A stretch of DNA of 64,000 bases from Colwellia sp. D2M02 (GCF_018860755.1 NZ_JAHKPW010000070.1:92204-156203), one strand, 5' to 3'. Positions 48,203 to 59,601 are shown, numbered from the stretch's first letter. Notes: a model not told the origin generated them from the letters alone. Numbers and translations: made by a program.

Positions 48203-50683
48203 ATGAATAAAGATTTTTCCAAGCACCAATCGCTTATCGATGCTTTTCGAGGCCTTGCTAATAAAGCTAATTTTGATACTAAATTTGCAGCTGCCGCAGG
48301 ACACATCCCCAAAACCGAAAAGTTTCTGCTAAAAATGGAATTAAAGCGCTTGGGCAGCCCCTGTACCCGAGGTATAGATTTGCGTGGTTTGGTTGATGGA
48401 GAATGTCAGCTATTTGACTATCAAGGGCAAAGCCATTTTCTAGATGATATTGCTATTCGAGTATTTGAAGAACATGCTGAAATTTATGGCGGTTATACCT
48501 TTGGCGTTTATGAGGCGGTAAAAAACACCGAGAATAATTTTCGCAATATTTACCAAGCAGAACAATGGAGTGCTGATAATGCGCTTGCGCAAACACAAGT
48601 GCCTTCGCCAACCAATGTTATTGATAAAACACAATATCCTGCCAGCTTATATTACTTTGATAATTACCCTAATAGGGCTGAAGAGCGGATGAACTTCGCT
48701 ATTGCGATTGAAATTACGCTAAACAATAAACGTGTTATAGAAGCTACTAGTGTAGATATTAGTGTCACAGGCCTAAAAATTAAGTTAATTAACCAAGCCC
48801 CGATGTCAAACGGTGATGTAGTAAATGTTTTTTTTATCGGCTTTGAGCAAGATTTTCAATTTACTAAAGACAGTGTTTTTAGTTATCAAGTTCAGAATGT
48901 TTTTCACGATAAAGCTATGCAACTTGTTGGGCTAAAGCGTATAGATGAAGATGAAAATAGTTTCTCTCGTTTTTTACAGGGCTATATTCAAGGGCATAAA
49001 CGCCGATATAAAGTGAATTTAGATAATACTATTAACGCATTACAGGCGAGAATATTTGAGCAATTCACGTTATTAAAAATTAATGAATTACCAGTATTCA
49101 TGACCAAGGATAATAAATCTTTCTTACCTCGTTATGCATTAACTACCGTTAATAATCAAGATTGTTACCATTATTGGCGTGATGAGAAAAAAAATTCCAC
49201 CTTAAATTTTTTAATTACTGAAGAGCGCTTTTCGCGCATGCAAACAGCTCAAGAGCAAGGGCGTAATTTACTTGTTTTTAGCTTTGTTCATATACACCAA
49301 GGAGCAAAATTCTTTTATTCGATGGATGATCAGCAAAGAATGAGTGATGAAGACTTCTTTGTGAAATTTGTTGCTTTTGCTGCGTCGAAAGCTTCTTTTG
49401 CTATTACCGCTTTAAGCTATCGTGAGGTTACCTCTAACCAAGGCTACTCTCCTTATACCACGGCAAATATTGAAACTAAGCAGCAAAGTTACCTTAATTT
49501 ACCATTAACACCCGAGGTGGAAGAAAAAATTGCCCAACTGCCTTTAGTTGTTTCAGCGTTAGATTTAACGAGTGAAGCGCGTGTTGACGAATATAAACAG
49601 TTATCTTATGAGGGGATTGACCTCGCTAAATTAAAGTTGTTTGGACATAAACGTTTAACTAGCGCGATAACCGTAGATGAAATAGCTATTAACTATGGTA
49701 AACAACGTCAAGAGTTGCGTTTTAAATATAAAACCCCAGCAATTATAGAATGTCAGTCTGTTAAGTGGTCTGGTGTTTCTGCCGACTTTTCAATGTCGGG
49801 TTTGAAGATTGAACTTGATGCGCCCGCAATGCTATCGGCGGGCGACATAGTGTCACTAAGCTTCCCCGATTTACAAAAGATTACGTCGGCATTTGACCTT
49901 AATGCACTCCCTTATAAAGTGGTGCGTATTAATAAAGAAAAAACCACGGTGAACTTACGTGTATTAGTAAAAGAACATCAACATATTGGACGCTCTTTCT
50001 TTAAACTATTGATTGAGAAAAATAAGCATAAACTCACCCCAGATGAATATGCAATGCTTACTCCCGGTTTGTCATCAGCGTTAAGAACCCTGTATGCAGT
50101 TAATTTATCGATACCATGCGCTATGGTACAAACCAGCGGTAGCCGCTATAAAGTAGAAGCACTCGTTTTAGGTAAATATGCACATCAAAATGCCCCGAAA
50201 AGTGAACAAAACTTATTAAGTAGCATGCTGGAGCTAAGTGACCAAGCTAATCGTTATAACCTTTATCCCTTGCTTAGTAACTTGCAAATAATGAACTTGT
50301 TAGATCAAAAGCTAAAGAAGATACTGCCGGGAGATAAGTCAGTTAATGAGTTGGCTTATATTACTATTAACCCTAACGTGGAGCAGGTTGATAAAGCGGT
50401 ATCTGTTAGGTTAGCTAGTGAGTTTGAAACACCTGAATTAAAGCGATTTTTCATCAAGAAAGCGTTAATGCGTGGTCAATTTTATGCCTTAGAAGTCAGG
50501 CTGTCTCGTAGTATGGAGCCACAAATAGAGCATTTACATGCTGAGCTTAGCTATATAAGCGCATACGCTATACATAGAGGAAAACAGCTAGAGCAAGAGA
50601 TATTTAGTGTGGCAGGCTTAGTGCAGCTGTGTGATATGACTCAAGAAACTTTGTTAAGAAATCAATTATTGGCGATAGCTTAA
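48203..50683 (+). CDS. Protein with two PilZ domains
   Basis: An 826-residue cytosolic protein. Two PilZ-type c-di-GMP-binding domains are visible. The first (about 152-275) has RAEER and DISVTGLKIKL (residue 184). The second (about 490-600) has RQELR and DFSMSGLKIEL (residue 527). Each thus shows both the RxxxR and D/NxSxxG motifs needed for ligand binding. The remaining regions are unassigned. It is divergent from radA and next to serB, an arrangement seen in Alteromonadales. A GGDEF-EAL gene lies 7 kb away. Confidence 0.85.
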   Translation: MNKDFSKHQSLIDAFRGLANKANFDTKFAAAAGHIPKTEKFLLKMELKRLGSPCTRGIDLRGLVDGECQLFDYQGQSHFLDDIAIRVFEEHAEIYGGYTFGVYEAVKNTENNFRNIYQAEQWSADNALAQTQVPSPTNVIDKTQYPASLYYFDNYPNRAEERMNFAIAIEITLNNKRVIEATSVDISVTGLKIKLINQAPMSNGDVVNVFFIGFEQDFQFTKDSVFSYQVQNVFHDKAMQLVGLKRIDEDENSFSRFLQGYIQGHKRRYKVNLDNTINALQARIFEQFTLLKINELPVFMTKDNKSFLPRYALTTVNNQDCYHYWRDEKKNSTLNFLITEERFSRMQTAQEQGRNLLVFSFVHIHQGAKFFYSMDDQQRMSDEDFFVKFVAFAASKASFAITALSYREVTSNQGYSPYTTANIETKQQSYLNLPLTPEVEEKIAQLPLVVSALDLTSEARVDEYKQLSYEGIDLAKLKLFGHKRLTSAITVDEIAINYGKQRQELRFKYKTPAIIECQSVKWSGVSADFSMSGLKIELDAPAMLSAGDIVSLSFPDLQKITSAFDLNALPYKVVRINKEKTTVNLRVLVKEHQHIGRSFFKLLIEKNKHKLTPDEYAMLTPGLSSALRTLYAVNLSIPCAMVQTSGSRYKVEALVLGKYAHQNAPKSEQNLLSSMLELSDQANRYNLYPLLSNLQIMNLLDQKLKKILPGDKSVNELAYITINPNVEQVDKAVSVRLASEFETPELKRFFIKKALMRGQFYALEVRLSRSMEPQIEHLHAELSYISAYAIHRGKQLEQEIFSVAGLVQLCDMTQETLLRNQLLAIA

Positions 50684-50779
50684 TGCATAAAGCTATTGTG
50701 GTTGAATAATGTGTGCTTAACAATAAAAGCTAAGCGCACATTATTAATATTTTTGATTATTTCAGCCTATGGCTAAGCG

Positions 50780-51778
50780 TTATGCCAACCAGTGTAGCAA
50801 ACAATCTAAACCTTGATGGTTTATGCTAGCATCTGCTTGGGCTAAAACAATGGGTTTAGCATGAAATGCAACACCAAACGACGCTGCAGCCATCATCACT
50901 AAATCATTAGCGCCATCACCCATAGCAACGGTTTGTTGGTGCGGAATTTGATATTGCTCACTTAAAATGGCAAGTGAGTCAGCTTTAACTTGTGCGTCGA
51001 CCACTGAGCCGAGTACTTTACCCGTTAACTTACCATCAACAATCTCTAAAGTATTAGCAAAAGCAGCATCTAAGTGTAAAGTATCTTTTAGGTGGTCGGC
51101 AAAATAAGTAAAGCCGCCTGACGCTATCGCAATGCGCCATTGATGTTTTTTAAGCTCAGTAATAAGCTTTTCTAAGCCAGCCATTAGCGGAATATCTTGG
51201 GCAACAGCGGCTAAAATACTTTCAGGGGAGTTAGCTAAGGTTGCCACCCGTTGATGTAAGCTTTGTGCAAAATCAAGCTCACCTAACATGGCACGCTCGG
51301 TTACTTCAGATACTTGCTCGCCCACACCCGCTAATTTAGCTATTTCATCAATACATTCTATTTCTATGGTGGTTGAGTCCATATCCATTACCAGTAATCC
51401 GGGCTCTGCTAAACAAGGCACATTTTGTAATAATGCGGCCTCAATCTTATTTTCTAAAGCAAATTGTGCAACAGCTTTTCTTGCTTGATCAAAGTCTGAG
51501 CAGGTTACATAAAAACGATAACTGGTTAAGTTATTACGGGTATTCGCTTGATGAAGGGCTGTTATCGAAAGAACAGCGTAGCTTTGTAGCGCTAATAATT
51601 GTTGTAAGCTGGTTTGCGAAAATACAACAAGTTCAATAGATTGAGTTGTTGGTGTTGCATTTACTTCAATAAGATCGATAGCTTGCTCATTAAGACTAAA
51701 ACTAACCGGTAGGTTAATTGGCCGCTGTGATAAATACTGTTCAAGTGAAAGGGGTAAAACATTGGCAGAAAAAGACAC
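50780..51778 (-). CDS. serB: Phosphoserine phosphatase
   Basis: A 332-residue HAD-family enzyme making L-serine from phosphoserine. The nucleophile motif is VMDMDSTTIEIECIDE (DxDST), motif II is IASGGFTYF, and motif IV MGDGANDLVMM. The N-terminal 110 residues resemble an ACT-like extension found in gammaproteobacterial SerB. Length is typical (E. coli 322). It is divergent from the YtjB/Smp-like gene, the same neighbour arrangement as in E. coli. Confidence 0.96.
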   Translation of the reverse strand: MSFSANVLPLSLEQYLSQRPINLPVSFSLNEQAIDLIEVNATPTTQSIELVVFSQTSLQQLLALQSYAVLSITALHQANTRNNLTSYRFYVTCSDFDQARKAVAQFALENKIEAALLQNVPCLAEPGLLVMDMDSTTIEIECIDEIAKLAGVGEQVSEVTERAMLGELDFAQSLHQRVATLANSPESILAAVAQDIPLMAGLEKLITELKKHQWRIAIASGGFTYFADHLKDTLHLDAAFANTLEIVDGKLTGKVLGSVVDAQVKADSLAILSEQYQIPHQQTVAMGDGANDLVMMAAASFGVAFHAKPIVLAQADASINHQGLDCLLHWLA

Positions 51779-51884
51779 GTTAACTCTCTTTTATAGGTAT
51801 AAGTAAAAATAATAAACTTCACATCAGTTAACAATCTCACTATAGTGACACTATCAACTTGTTATATAGTTATTTTGATTTTTT

Positions 51885-52730
51885 ATGAAGCAAGCCGAAC
51901 AGCCTTTATACCCTAAATTATCGTCGATTTATAATAAAATTCTGCAATTAGCTAGTGCTATTTTGCTTATAGTCGTGCTGATGAACATGTGGCAGGCAAC
52001 TGGTATTAAAAATCGAGATAATTTAGCGGAGCATTTTAACTACATTGCTAAACAGCAGTTACAGCAAGCTTCGGTAGGGACCGCCACCATAATGGCGCAA
52101 GAATATGACGGTAATCAACGTAATAAAGAGACCTTACAAACTTACATTAATGGCTTGAATGAAGTAGATTTTATTAAACAAGTGCACCTGTACGACCCTA
52201 CTGGTTTACTTATAGCGTCTAGCCAAGTAATTAACGCTAACAATAATAACCCCCTTATTGAGCAAGATAACGAGTCTACAGAAAACCAAAATGAAAGACT
52301 GGTAAATACAGCACAACAAGCAAAAAGTATTAATGACTTATATGGTATTACCTTAGGGGAAAATAATACGAGTGATCGGTATACCCCTTTTGTGCAAGAA
52401 ATACGAACAGATAAATTACTAGGCTATTTGCGCTTTACCATTGAGCAGTCTTACTTGACTGATATTCTTGCCAAGGCGGATGAAGACCAACAGGCGCTGT
52501 TTCGATTAATGCTATTGTTAGCTGGTTTTGTTGGCTTTTTATTAACACGCGGCTTTAATCGCTTTAGTCGCCGTAGTTACCGTTTGAAAAAAGCTATTGA
52601 ACGTGAGAAAAAGATAATTGCCCAGAGCCAACAAAGTAGTGATGTTAATAGTGCTGATGTTAATGAGCCTGCTTTAAGCGCTGCTAGCAGTTCAAGCGAA
52701 AATATTAGCGCGAGTAAGAGGGAAGGTTAG
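51885..52730 (+). CDS. YtjB/Smp-like inner-membrane protein
   Basis: A 281-residue protein with two membrane helices (ILQLASAILLIVVLMNMW, about 18-35, and LFRLMLLLAGFVGFLLT, about 206-222). A periplasmic domain lies between, and a short basic cytoplasmic tail follows. This architecture and position, divergent from serB, fit the YtjB (SMP/AhpA) family; a role in the E. coli protein is not well defined. The distal tail is Ser/Asn-rich, low complexity. Confidence 0.75.
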   Translation: MKQAEQPLYPKLSSIYNKILQLASAILLIVVLMNMWQATGIKNRDNLAEHFNYIAKQQLQQASVGTATIMAQEYDGNQRNKETLQTYINGLNEVDFIKQVHLYDPTGLLIASSQVINANNNNPLIEQDNESTENQNERLVNTAQQAKSINDLYGITLGENNTSDRYTPFVQEIRTDKLLGYLRFTIEQSYLTDILAKADEDQQALFRLMLLLAGFVGFLLTRGFNRFSRRSYRLKKAIEREKKIIAQSQQSSDVNSADVNEPALSAASSSSENISASKREG

Positions 52731-52779
52731 TCATACGCACAAAGAGTTAATTAGCAGCCTCTATGTCAGTTAATACAAG

Positions 52780-53613
52780 CTATTTGCTAAAAAACATGTC
52801 GTCTAGGTTTTTTTCTAGCTGCATAGCTATTACTTCAGCACTTTCAGCTCTGATCTCACTCAACACCTGAAATACATTAACAATATAGGTTGGACTATTA
52901 GGCTGACCGATAACACCACCTGCTTCAATACTGATTGGCATTGAAGGTGCGTCAGTCTCTAAAACTAAGCTTTCAAGGGGTAATCGCTTTATTGCATTGA
53001 TGGTTTTTTTGGCTCTGGGGTAAGTAATAGTGCCCCCAATACCGAGTTTAAAACCTAAATCAAGATAGCTTTTAGCTTGCTGATAACTACCAGAAAAACC
53101 GTGAATAATCCCCGCTTTTGATAACTGATATTTTTTCAGCCTCGGGACTATTTTATCGTGTGATTGCCTATGGTGAATAATCACAGGCAATTGCTCTGCT
53201 TTGGCTAAATTCAGTTGAAAATCAAAAAACTGATATTGCTTAGCCCAGTTATCTTCAATTGATTGACCATGCTCTGGGGCTTTTTTAGCAATAGCGCCAT
53301 CAAGGCCGGTTTCACCAATAGCGATAATATCGCTGCGCGTTTGCGCTACTTTATTAGCAAGCTGTTCAAGGTGGATATCGGTTAACTTATCTAAAAACCA
53401 GGGATGAATGCCTAAACAAGGGTAAAGAGATACCTGTGTTTTTTCTTTAGGATACTGCTTAGGAAGCGCTAAAACGCTATCAAAATTAGCAGGAAGTATT
53501 GCGGGAATAATAATGCGGTTAATAGCAAGTTGCCGACATTGTGTTAACAGCATCGGCAACTGTTCGGTAAGTACTTTATCGTCTAAGTGGCAATGGCTAT
53601 CAGTAAATTTCAT
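52780..53613 (-). CDS. TatD-family metal-dependent hydrolase
   Basis: A 277-residue TIM-barrel metallo-hydrolase. Metal ligands are in TDSHCHLDD (residues 4-12), IAIGETGLDG, VIIHHRQSHDK and ETDAPS; all four family positions are present. TatD enzymes act as 3'-5' DNA exonucleases or deacylase-like hydrolases; which of the TatD, YcfH or YjjV subgroups cannot be fixed, though the neighbourhood resembles yjjV. It lies downstream of argS on the same strand. Confidence 0.9.
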   Translation of the reverse strand: MKFTDSHCHLDDKVLTEQLPMLLTQCRQLAINRIIIPAILPANFDSVLALPKQYPKEKTQVSLYPCLGIHPWFLDKLTDIHLEQLANKVAQTRSDIIAIGETGLDGAIAKKAPEHGQSIEDNWAKQYQFFDFQLNLAKAEQLPVIIHHRQSHDKIVPRLKKYQLSKAGIIHGFSGSYQQAKSYLDLGFKLGIGGTITYPRAKKTINAIKRLPLESLVLETDAPSMPISIEAGGVIGQPNSPTYIVNVFQVLSEIRAESAEVIAMQLEKNLDDMFFSK

Positions 53614-53673
53614 CTATTCACTACCCTTAGGGCTGTTAAGCTTTATTGAAAGCTCAACAGCTTTTAGTCGCTT

Positions 53674-55422
53674 TTACATGCGATCCATGACTTCAATGCC
53701 TAAAATATCTAGGCCTTGCTTAAGTGTTTTAGCGATTAACTGACAAAGTGCTAAACGAGACTCTTTTACCTCAGTTGCAATGCCGTCTTTAAGAATAGGA
53801 CAGGCTTCATAAAAGCTCATATAAAGACTCGCTAATTCGTATAAATAATTACATAGCAAGTTTGGCGTGCCTTCACTGATCACCGCATCAACAACATCTT
53901 CAAGTTGTAACAGTTTTAACGCTAGGGCTTTTTCTTGTGGCTCAACAATATTAATTTTTGCGTCACTGCTTAATGCGTCAGCTTTTGAATTTTCTGCCTT
54001 TGAAAATATGCTTTGAATACGTGAGTAAGCGTACTGTAAATAAGGTGCTGTCGCGCCTTCAAAACTTAACATTGTTTTCCAGTTGAAAATATAATCACTG
54101 GTACGGTTTTTCGATAAATCGGCAAACTTAACTGCGCCAATACCAACTTTTTCTGAGATAACCTTTAAGTCATCGTCATTAATTTCAGGGTTCTTTTCTT
54201 TAATTAAGGCGCTGGCACGAACAATGGCTTCATCAAGCAATTCAGCTAACTTAATGGTTCCACCAGTACGAGTTTTAAATGGCTTACCATCATCCCCCAT
54301 CATCATGCCAAATGGACAATGCTGGTAACCAACACTTTCAGGTAAGAAGCCAGCTTTACGGGCAACTATTTCTACCTGCTTAAAATGCAGTGATTGGCGT
54401 GCGTCGGTGAAAATAATAATGCGATCTGCGGCTAATTTACCACTACGGTAACGACAGGCAGATAAATCGGTGGTGGCATATAAGAAACCGCCACCTGATT
54501 TTTGTACAATAAAGACTGATGGCTCGCCATCTTTGTTAGCCATTTCTTCAATAAAAACTACTTTAGCACCTTGGTCTTCAACGGCAATTTCTTTTGCCAT
54601 TAATTCATCAATCACAGTTGATAAGTCATCGTTGTAGGCGCTTTCACCCATAATATCAGCACGTTTTAATGACACATTTAGCTTAGCGTAAATCTCTTCG
54701 CTATGAGTGATAGAGATATCAATAAATTGCTGCCAAAGCTTGGCACATTGCTCGTCACCACTTTGCAGTTTAACCACATCAGCGCGTGCTCTATCAGCAA
54801 AACCTTCTTCGTTATCAAAACGAATTTTTGCTTCACGGTAAAAATTTTCTAAATCGGCAAGGGCGGTTTCAGCCACTTCATTACCCGCAAGTTTGTCGCT
54901 TAAATGCGCGATAAGCATACCAAATTGTGTGCCCCAATCGCCCATATGGTTTTGACGAATAACCTTATCACCGCGAAACTCTAATGCGCGTACTACCGCA
55001 TCACCAATAATGGTTGAGCGTAAGTGACCTACGTGCATTTCTTTGGCTAAGTTAGGCGCAGAGTAATCTACTACTACCGTTTGTGGAGTGGCACGCTGTG
55101 TTACCCCAATAAACTTATCTTGCGCTACGTTAGTAAGTTGCGCAGCTAACCAGTTTTGGCATAGGTGAATATTGATAAAACCAGGGCCTGCTAGCTCAAC
55201 TTTACTCGCAATACCGTTTAAGTCTAACTGTTCAACTACTTTAGTGGCTAATTCACGAGGATTGGTTTTTAATTTTTTAGCTGCACCCATGACGCCATTA
55301 GCTTGGTAATCACCAAATTCAACACGGTTAGATAAACTAATGGCAGGATTAGTATCGGCAGGCAAACCCGCTTCAGTCATTGCTGCACTAACTTTTTCAG
55401 AGAGGATCTGTTTAATATTCAT
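53674..55422 (-). CDS. argS: Arginyl-tRNA synthetase
   Basis: A 582-residue class I synthetase. The HIGH-like motif is [17 protein letters not shown] (about 122-138). The N-terminal Add-1 domain (1-110) and C-terminal anticodon-binding helical domain with [10 protein letters not shown] are present. A KMSKS motif is degenerate as is common in ArgRS. The length equals E. coli (577). Confidence 0.98.
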   Translation of the reverse strand: MNIKQILSEKVSAAMTEAGLPADTNPAISLSNRVEFGDYQANGVMGAAKKLKTNPRELATKVVEQLDLNGIASKVELAGPGFINIHLCQNWLAAQLTNVAQDKFIGVTQRATPQTVVVDYSAPNLAKEMHVGHLRSTIIGDAVVRALEFRGDKVIRQNHMGDWGTQFGMLIAHLSDKLAGNEVAETALADLENFYREAKIRFDNEEGFADRARADVVKLQSGDEQCAKLWQQFIDISITHSEEIYAKLNVSLKRADIMGESAYNDDLSTVIDELMAKEIAVEDQGAKVVFIEEMANKDGEPSVFIVQKSGGGFLYATTDLSACRYRSGKLAADRIIIFTDARQSLHFKQVEIVARKAGFLPESVGYQHCPFGMMMGDDGKPFKTRTGGTIKLAELLDEAIVRASALIKEKNPEINDDDLKVISEKVGIGAVKFADLSKNRTSDYIFNWKTMLSFEGATAPYLQYAYSRIQSIFSKAENSKADALSSDAKINIVEPQEKALALKLLQLEDVVDAVISEGTPNLLCNYLYELASLYMSFYEACPILKDGIATEVKESRLALCQLIAKTLKQGLDILGIEVMDRM

Positions 55423-55775
55423 ATTATGTCTCGTTTATTTTCTACTTAGCTCGGTAGGTTTCTCTAGTAACTGAGGTAAACAAGCGATACGCGTAAACTC
55501 ATCCATGGGGCTTAACATAAGCATCCATGCTTATGAAAATCGCTGTTACTACCATCAGTAACTCGGCTGAAAAACTCTACGGTGCTATATTGTTATCAGA
55601 GCTAGCACAGAGCAAATTTATTTCTTAACGCTTCCATATTGGCAAGCTCGGTTTTGCAAACTAAATTGGATTTTAGCAAAGCGGGCAATGAATTTTATCA
55701 GGGAGCTTAGTGTCCTAAGTGACTTGATAAAATTCAGACGACAATGCCGCAAAAATTCTATTTAGGCAGCAAAAA
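55423..55775. other. Intergenic region between argS and prfC
   Basis: No gene is seen. It carries a nine-base inverted repeat CATAAGCAT / ATGCTTATG (55516-55535) and the longer hairpin at 55690-55735. It lies downstream of prfC and upstream of argS. Confidence 0.6.
55690..55735. repeat. Intergenic inverted repeat, possibly terminator or dispersed element
   Basis: GAATTTTATCA (55690-55700) is exactly inverted at 55725-55735, and an inner CTTAG/CTAAG extends the hairpin. No U-tract directly follows. It may be a prfC terminator on the minus strand or a small dispersed repeat. Confidence 0.55.
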
Positions 55776-57356
55776 TTAGTGTTCACGTGTCGAGTGAAAC
55801 TTAATATCTGGATGGCGCTCTTGCGCTAACGACAAGTTAACCATAGTAGGCGCAATATAAGTTAAGTTATCACCGCCATCTAACGCTAAGTTATCACCCG
55901 CTTTCTTTTTAAATTGCTCTAAAGTGCGTTCATCATCACAAGTACACCAGCGTGCAGTTGCAACACTAATTGGCTCATAAATCGCTTCAACTTTATATTC
56001 TGTTTTAAGGCGCTGCACGACTACTTCAAACTGTAATACACCAACCGCGCCAACAATCATATCGTTGTTAATAAAAGGTCTGAATACTTGTACCGCACCT
56101 TCTTCAGATAGCTGTATTAAGCCTTTTTGTAGTTGTTTCGCTTTTAAAGGATCGCGTAAGCGAATGCGGCGGAACATTTCTGGAGCAAAGTTTGGAATGC
56201 CACTAAACTTCATCATTTCACCCGAAGTAAAGGTATCGCCAATTTGAATACTACCGTGGTTGTGTAAACCGATAATGTCGCCTGCAAAAGCTTCTTCAAC
56301 ATTAGAACGATCGCCAGCCATAAAGGTTACCGCATCGGCAATTTTTACATCTTTGCCTAAACGTACTTGCTTCATTTTCATGCCTTTTTCATACTTGCCT
56401 GAACAAATACGCATGAAAGCAATACGGTCACGATGTTTTGGATCCATGTTGGCTTGAATTTTAAAAACAAAGCCTGAAAATTTTTCTTCTTCGGCGTGAA
56501 CTTGACGTAAATCTGTTTCGCGAGGTAGTGGTTTAGGTGCCCATTTAGTTAAGCCATCTAGCATGTGATCAACGCCAAAGTTACCTAATGCCGTACCAAA
56601 AAATACTGGCGTTAATTCGCCAGCTAAAAACTCGTCTAAATCAAATTCGTGTGATGCACCTTGCACTAGCTCAAGCTCTTCACGTAAATCATCGGCATAA
56701 CTGCCAACCGCGGTATCTAGCTCTGGGTTATCCAAGCCTTTGATGATACGAACTTCTTGAATAGTATGACCTTGGCCAGACTGGTATAAAAAAGTTTCAT
56801 CAGTTACTAAATTATAAACGCCTTTAAATTCTTTACCCATGCCAATTGGCCAAGTAATAGGAGCACATTTAATTTTAAGTACGTCTTCAACTTCATCCAT
56901 CACTTCCATTGGGTCACGCACATCGCGATCCATCTTGTTCATGAAGGTAATAATTGGCGTATCACGTAAACGCGTGACTTCCATTAATTTAATGGTTCGG
57001 GCTTCAACACCTTTGGCAACGTCAATCACCATTAGGCAAGAGTCAACCGCTGTTAAGGTGCGGTAGGTATCTTCAGAGAAGTCTTCATGACCGGGGGTAT
57101 CTAACAGGTTTACTAAACAGTCATTATAAGGAAACTGCATTACTGAGGTGGTAATTGAAATACCACGATCTTTTTCCATTTCCATCCAGTCTGATTTAGC
57201 ATGCTGACCAGATTTTTTACCTTTTACCGTACCTGCTTTTTGTAACGCTTGACCGAACAAAAGAACTTTTTCAGTGATGGTGGTTTTACCCGCATCAGGA
57301 TGAGAAATAATAGCAAAGGTGCGACGAAGATCGACTTGCTTCTGTTGAACTGACAT
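55776..57356 (-). CDS. prfC: Peptide chain release factor 3
   Basis: A 526-residue translational GTPase that recycles RF1/RF2 after termination. G1 is [13 protein letters not shown] (18-30), followed by G3 [13 protein letters not shown] and G4 [17 protein letters not shown] is the RF3-type switch I. Length equals E. coli PrfC (529). An alternative in EF-G is excluded by the short length. Confidence 0.98.
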   Translation of the reverse strand: MSVQQKQVDLRRTFAIISHPDAGKTTITEKVLLFGQALQKAGTVKGKKSGQHAKSDWMEMEKDRGISITTSVMQFPYNDCLVNLLDTPGHEDFSEDTYRTLTAVDSCLMVIDVAKGVEARTIKLMEVTRLRDTPIITFMNKMDRDVRDPMEVMDEVEDVLKIKCAPITWPIGMGKEFKGVYNLVTDETFLYQSGQGHTIQEVRIIKGLDNPELDTAVGSYADDLREELELVQGASHEFDLDEFLAGELTPVFFGTALGNFGVDHMLDGLTKWAPKPLPRETDLRQVHAEEEKFSGFVFKIQANMDPKHRDRIAFMRICSGKYEKGMKMKQVRLGKDVKIADAVTFMAGDRSNVEEAFAGDIIGLHNHGSIQIGDTFTSGEMMKFSGIPNFAPEMFRRIRLRDPLKAKQLQKGLIQLSEEGAVQVFRPFINNDMIVGAVGVLQFEVVVQRLKTEYKVEAIYEPISVATARWCTCDDERTLEQFKKKAGDNLALDGGDNLTYIAPTMVNLSLAQERHPDIKFHSTREH

Positions 57357-57610
57357 GCAGGAACCCTTAAATGAAGACGTTAAAATAGTAGCAATAATAA
57401 ACTCGACATTATAACGAATTTAGCTCACTAAAGTCATTCAAAGAGTGAGAAATATCTGCTTTATAGTGAAATTAATACCAAGCCGCTTTCTCTAATTCAA
57501 TTATTTATAGCTAACTATTTGCTACAACATGTTATTTTGGACAGAAAAGACCTAGAAACTCACAAGTTATTGACGTAAGGTTAATGTGGGTTTTCTAAAG
57601 AGCTATTTAT

Positions 57611-59401
57611 ATGAATAAAAATCAGGATGGCTTTAATTTTCTTCTAGTCGGTATTTTTTTATTATTGCTAGGTATTGTTTATAGTACTTTTTTAGCACTG
57701 CATCATGAATTTGCTCCTGTTGTCACATACAGTGTTGCTTGCGTATTATTATTGGCTGCTTATTTTAGTAAGTATCTAAACATTGGCTACGATATTCGTC
57801 AAGCGTCAAGTTTGGTCGCTTTTGTCATTATTGTCGTTAGCGGTATTGTTTTTCCAAACGATCTTGAAGCCATTGAAGAAATGTATTTATTGATCCCTCT
57901 GATTTTTTTATTTGTTTTACCTGGCTCCATGTGGCCTATTTTTATTGCTTTTGGTTTATTAAGCGCTTACTTACCCTCAATGGCAGATCATGAATTATCT
58001 GATCTTATTGAAGATGGGTTAGAGCTTATTGTTATTAGCTCATTTGCGACCATCATGACCTATTTTCAACAAAAGTCTTTAAAGCAAATGGAACACTTTA
58101 AACTTGACAGTTATACCGACTATTTAACCGGATTGTTTAACCGTAAAAAGTTCATGGAATATATGACTATATTTCAACAGCGACATAAAAAAAATGAGCA
58201 GTCAGGTTTCGCATTGTTAACTTTTGATTTAGATGACTTTAAAAAGATAAATGATCAATTAGGGCATTTAGCGGGTGATCAAGTGTTAAGGCAAATGGCA
58301 ATAAGGTTAGATAAAATAAGTCATGGTAATGCTATTGCTTTTAGAACAGGTGGCGATGAGTTTGCCTTTATTCTAACCAGCGATGATAAAAACACCTTAT
58401 CACAACAAAGCCAATTGTTAGCGCAGCAATTAATTGCTTTTTCTGAGCAAGCTTATCGGGTATCTACTAAAAAGTTTTTCGTTTCATCGAGTATTGGTAT
58501 TGCTTTGTACCCACAAGACGCTGTTGAAATTGAAACCTTATACAGCAATGCTGATTTGGCGATGTATAAGTCAAAAGAAAAAGGGCGTAATTGTTACTCG
58601 TTTTATGACACCCGAATTATGGAAGCCGCCACACGACGTTATGAACTTGAAGATGCCTTAAAAACAGCGATAGTAAATAATGAATTATTTTTACTATATC
58701 AACCTAAAGTTTGTTTAAGCACTGGTAGAATTCATTCAGCAGAAGCGTTAATCCGCTGGGAGCACCCTAAGTATGGTTTAATTAGCCCTATGGAGTTTAT
58801 TCCTATTGCTGAATCTAGTTTAGCGATTATACCTATAGGACAATGGGTACTCGAACAAGTTTGCTTGCAAAGTGCTAGGTGGCAAGCTTATCCAAACCTA
58901 ACCAGTATTGCTGCTAACGTTTCGTCGGTGCAGTTAACCGATAGTAACTTTATCAATGTTGTTAAAAGTGCTCTGGCAAATGCTAACTGTGCTGGTGAGC
59001 GTTTAGAGATAGAACAAACAGAAAGCTGGTTTATGGATGACCCTGATAATAACGTTAAAATTTTAAGCGAAATTAAAAAACTAGGTGTTCAGTTATCACT
59101 CGATGACTTTGGCACAGCATACTCATCATTGAGCCAGCTAGGTAGATTACCACTGGATATTTTAAAAATAGATAAGAGCTTTATTGACGATTGTGTGCAT
59201 AACGATCGCGACCATATGATAGTGCGTACTATTATTCAGCTAGGCCATAACTTAGGTATGAAAATAGTCGCTGAAGGGGTTGAATATGAAGCACAGCGGC
59301 AGTTACTTGAGTCGGAAGGCTGTGAATATTATCAAGGCTATTTATATGCTAAACCTGTAACGGCGCAAGAGTTTGAAGCCTTGTTAGTTGCAGAGTATTA
59401 G
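57611..59401 (+). CDS. Membrane GGDEF-EAL protein
   Basis: A 596-residue protein in c-di-GMP turnover. About six hydrophobic helices fill residues 10-150. The GGDEF domain has an intact RTGGDEFAF (residues about 245-253), with no obvious RxxD inhibitory site upstream. The EAL domain has SAEALIRWEHP (about 375-385), DDFGTAYSSL and IDKSFI, so its catalytic Glu, Asp and Lys are kept. Both activities appear possible; which dominates cannot be told. Confidence 0.93.
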   Translation: MNKNQDGFNFLLVGIFLLLLGIVYSTFLALHHEFAPVVTYSVACVLLLAAYFSKYLNIGYDIRQASSLVAFVIIVVSGIVFPNDLEAIEEMYLLIPLIFLFVLPGSMWPIFIAFGLLSAYLPSMADHELSDLIEDGLELIVISSFATIMTYFQQKSLKQMEHFKLDSYTDYLTGLFNRKKFMEYMTIFQQRHKKNEQSGFALLTFDLDDFKKINDQLGHLAGDQVLRQMAIRLDKISHGNAIAFRTGGDEFAFILTSDDKNTLSQQSQLLAQQLIAFSEQAYRVSTKKFFVSSSIGIALYPQDAVEIETLYSNADLAMYKSKEKGRNCYSFYDTRIMEAATRRYELEDALKTAIVNNELFLLYQPKVCLSTGRIHSAEALIRWEHPKYGLISPMEFIPIAESSLAIIPIGQWVLEQVCLQSARWQAYPNLTSIAANVSSVQLTDSNFINVVKSALANANCAGERLEIEQTESWFMDDPDNNVKILSEIKKLGVQLSLDDFGTAYSSLSQLGRLPLDILKIDKSFIDDCVHNDRDHMIVRTIIQLGHNLGMKIVAEGVEYEAQRQLLESEGCEYYQGYLYAKPVTAQEFEALLVAEY

Positions 59402-59473
59402 TTGTAGCTTGTTAGTTGCTGAGTGTTAAACGCTTTTGTATGTTTTTCAGATTTAGATTCAGGTTCTAAGCTT

Positions 59474-59504
59474 AGGTTTTAGGTTTTAGGTTTTAGATTT
59501 TAGG
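59474..59504. repeat. Short heptamer repeat (AGGTTTT) after the GGDEF-EAL gene
   Basis: About four units of AGGTTTT, the last diverged to AGATTTT. It lies in the 200-base space between convergent genes. It could be slippage-derived. Confidence 0.7.
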
Positions 59505-59601
59505 TAAGAATGTAAAATCGGTTGAACCTAAAATCATAAGCCCGACACTGTATATTTACCGCATAAGGCTAGCTTAGGGTAAATATTATTGAAATTCTAA
59601 A

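Noticed and set aside
59474-59504. Telomere-like AGGTTTT repeat as a functional element
   Set aside because: Only about four imperfect units occur in an intergenic space on a bacterial chromosome; slippage explains it.
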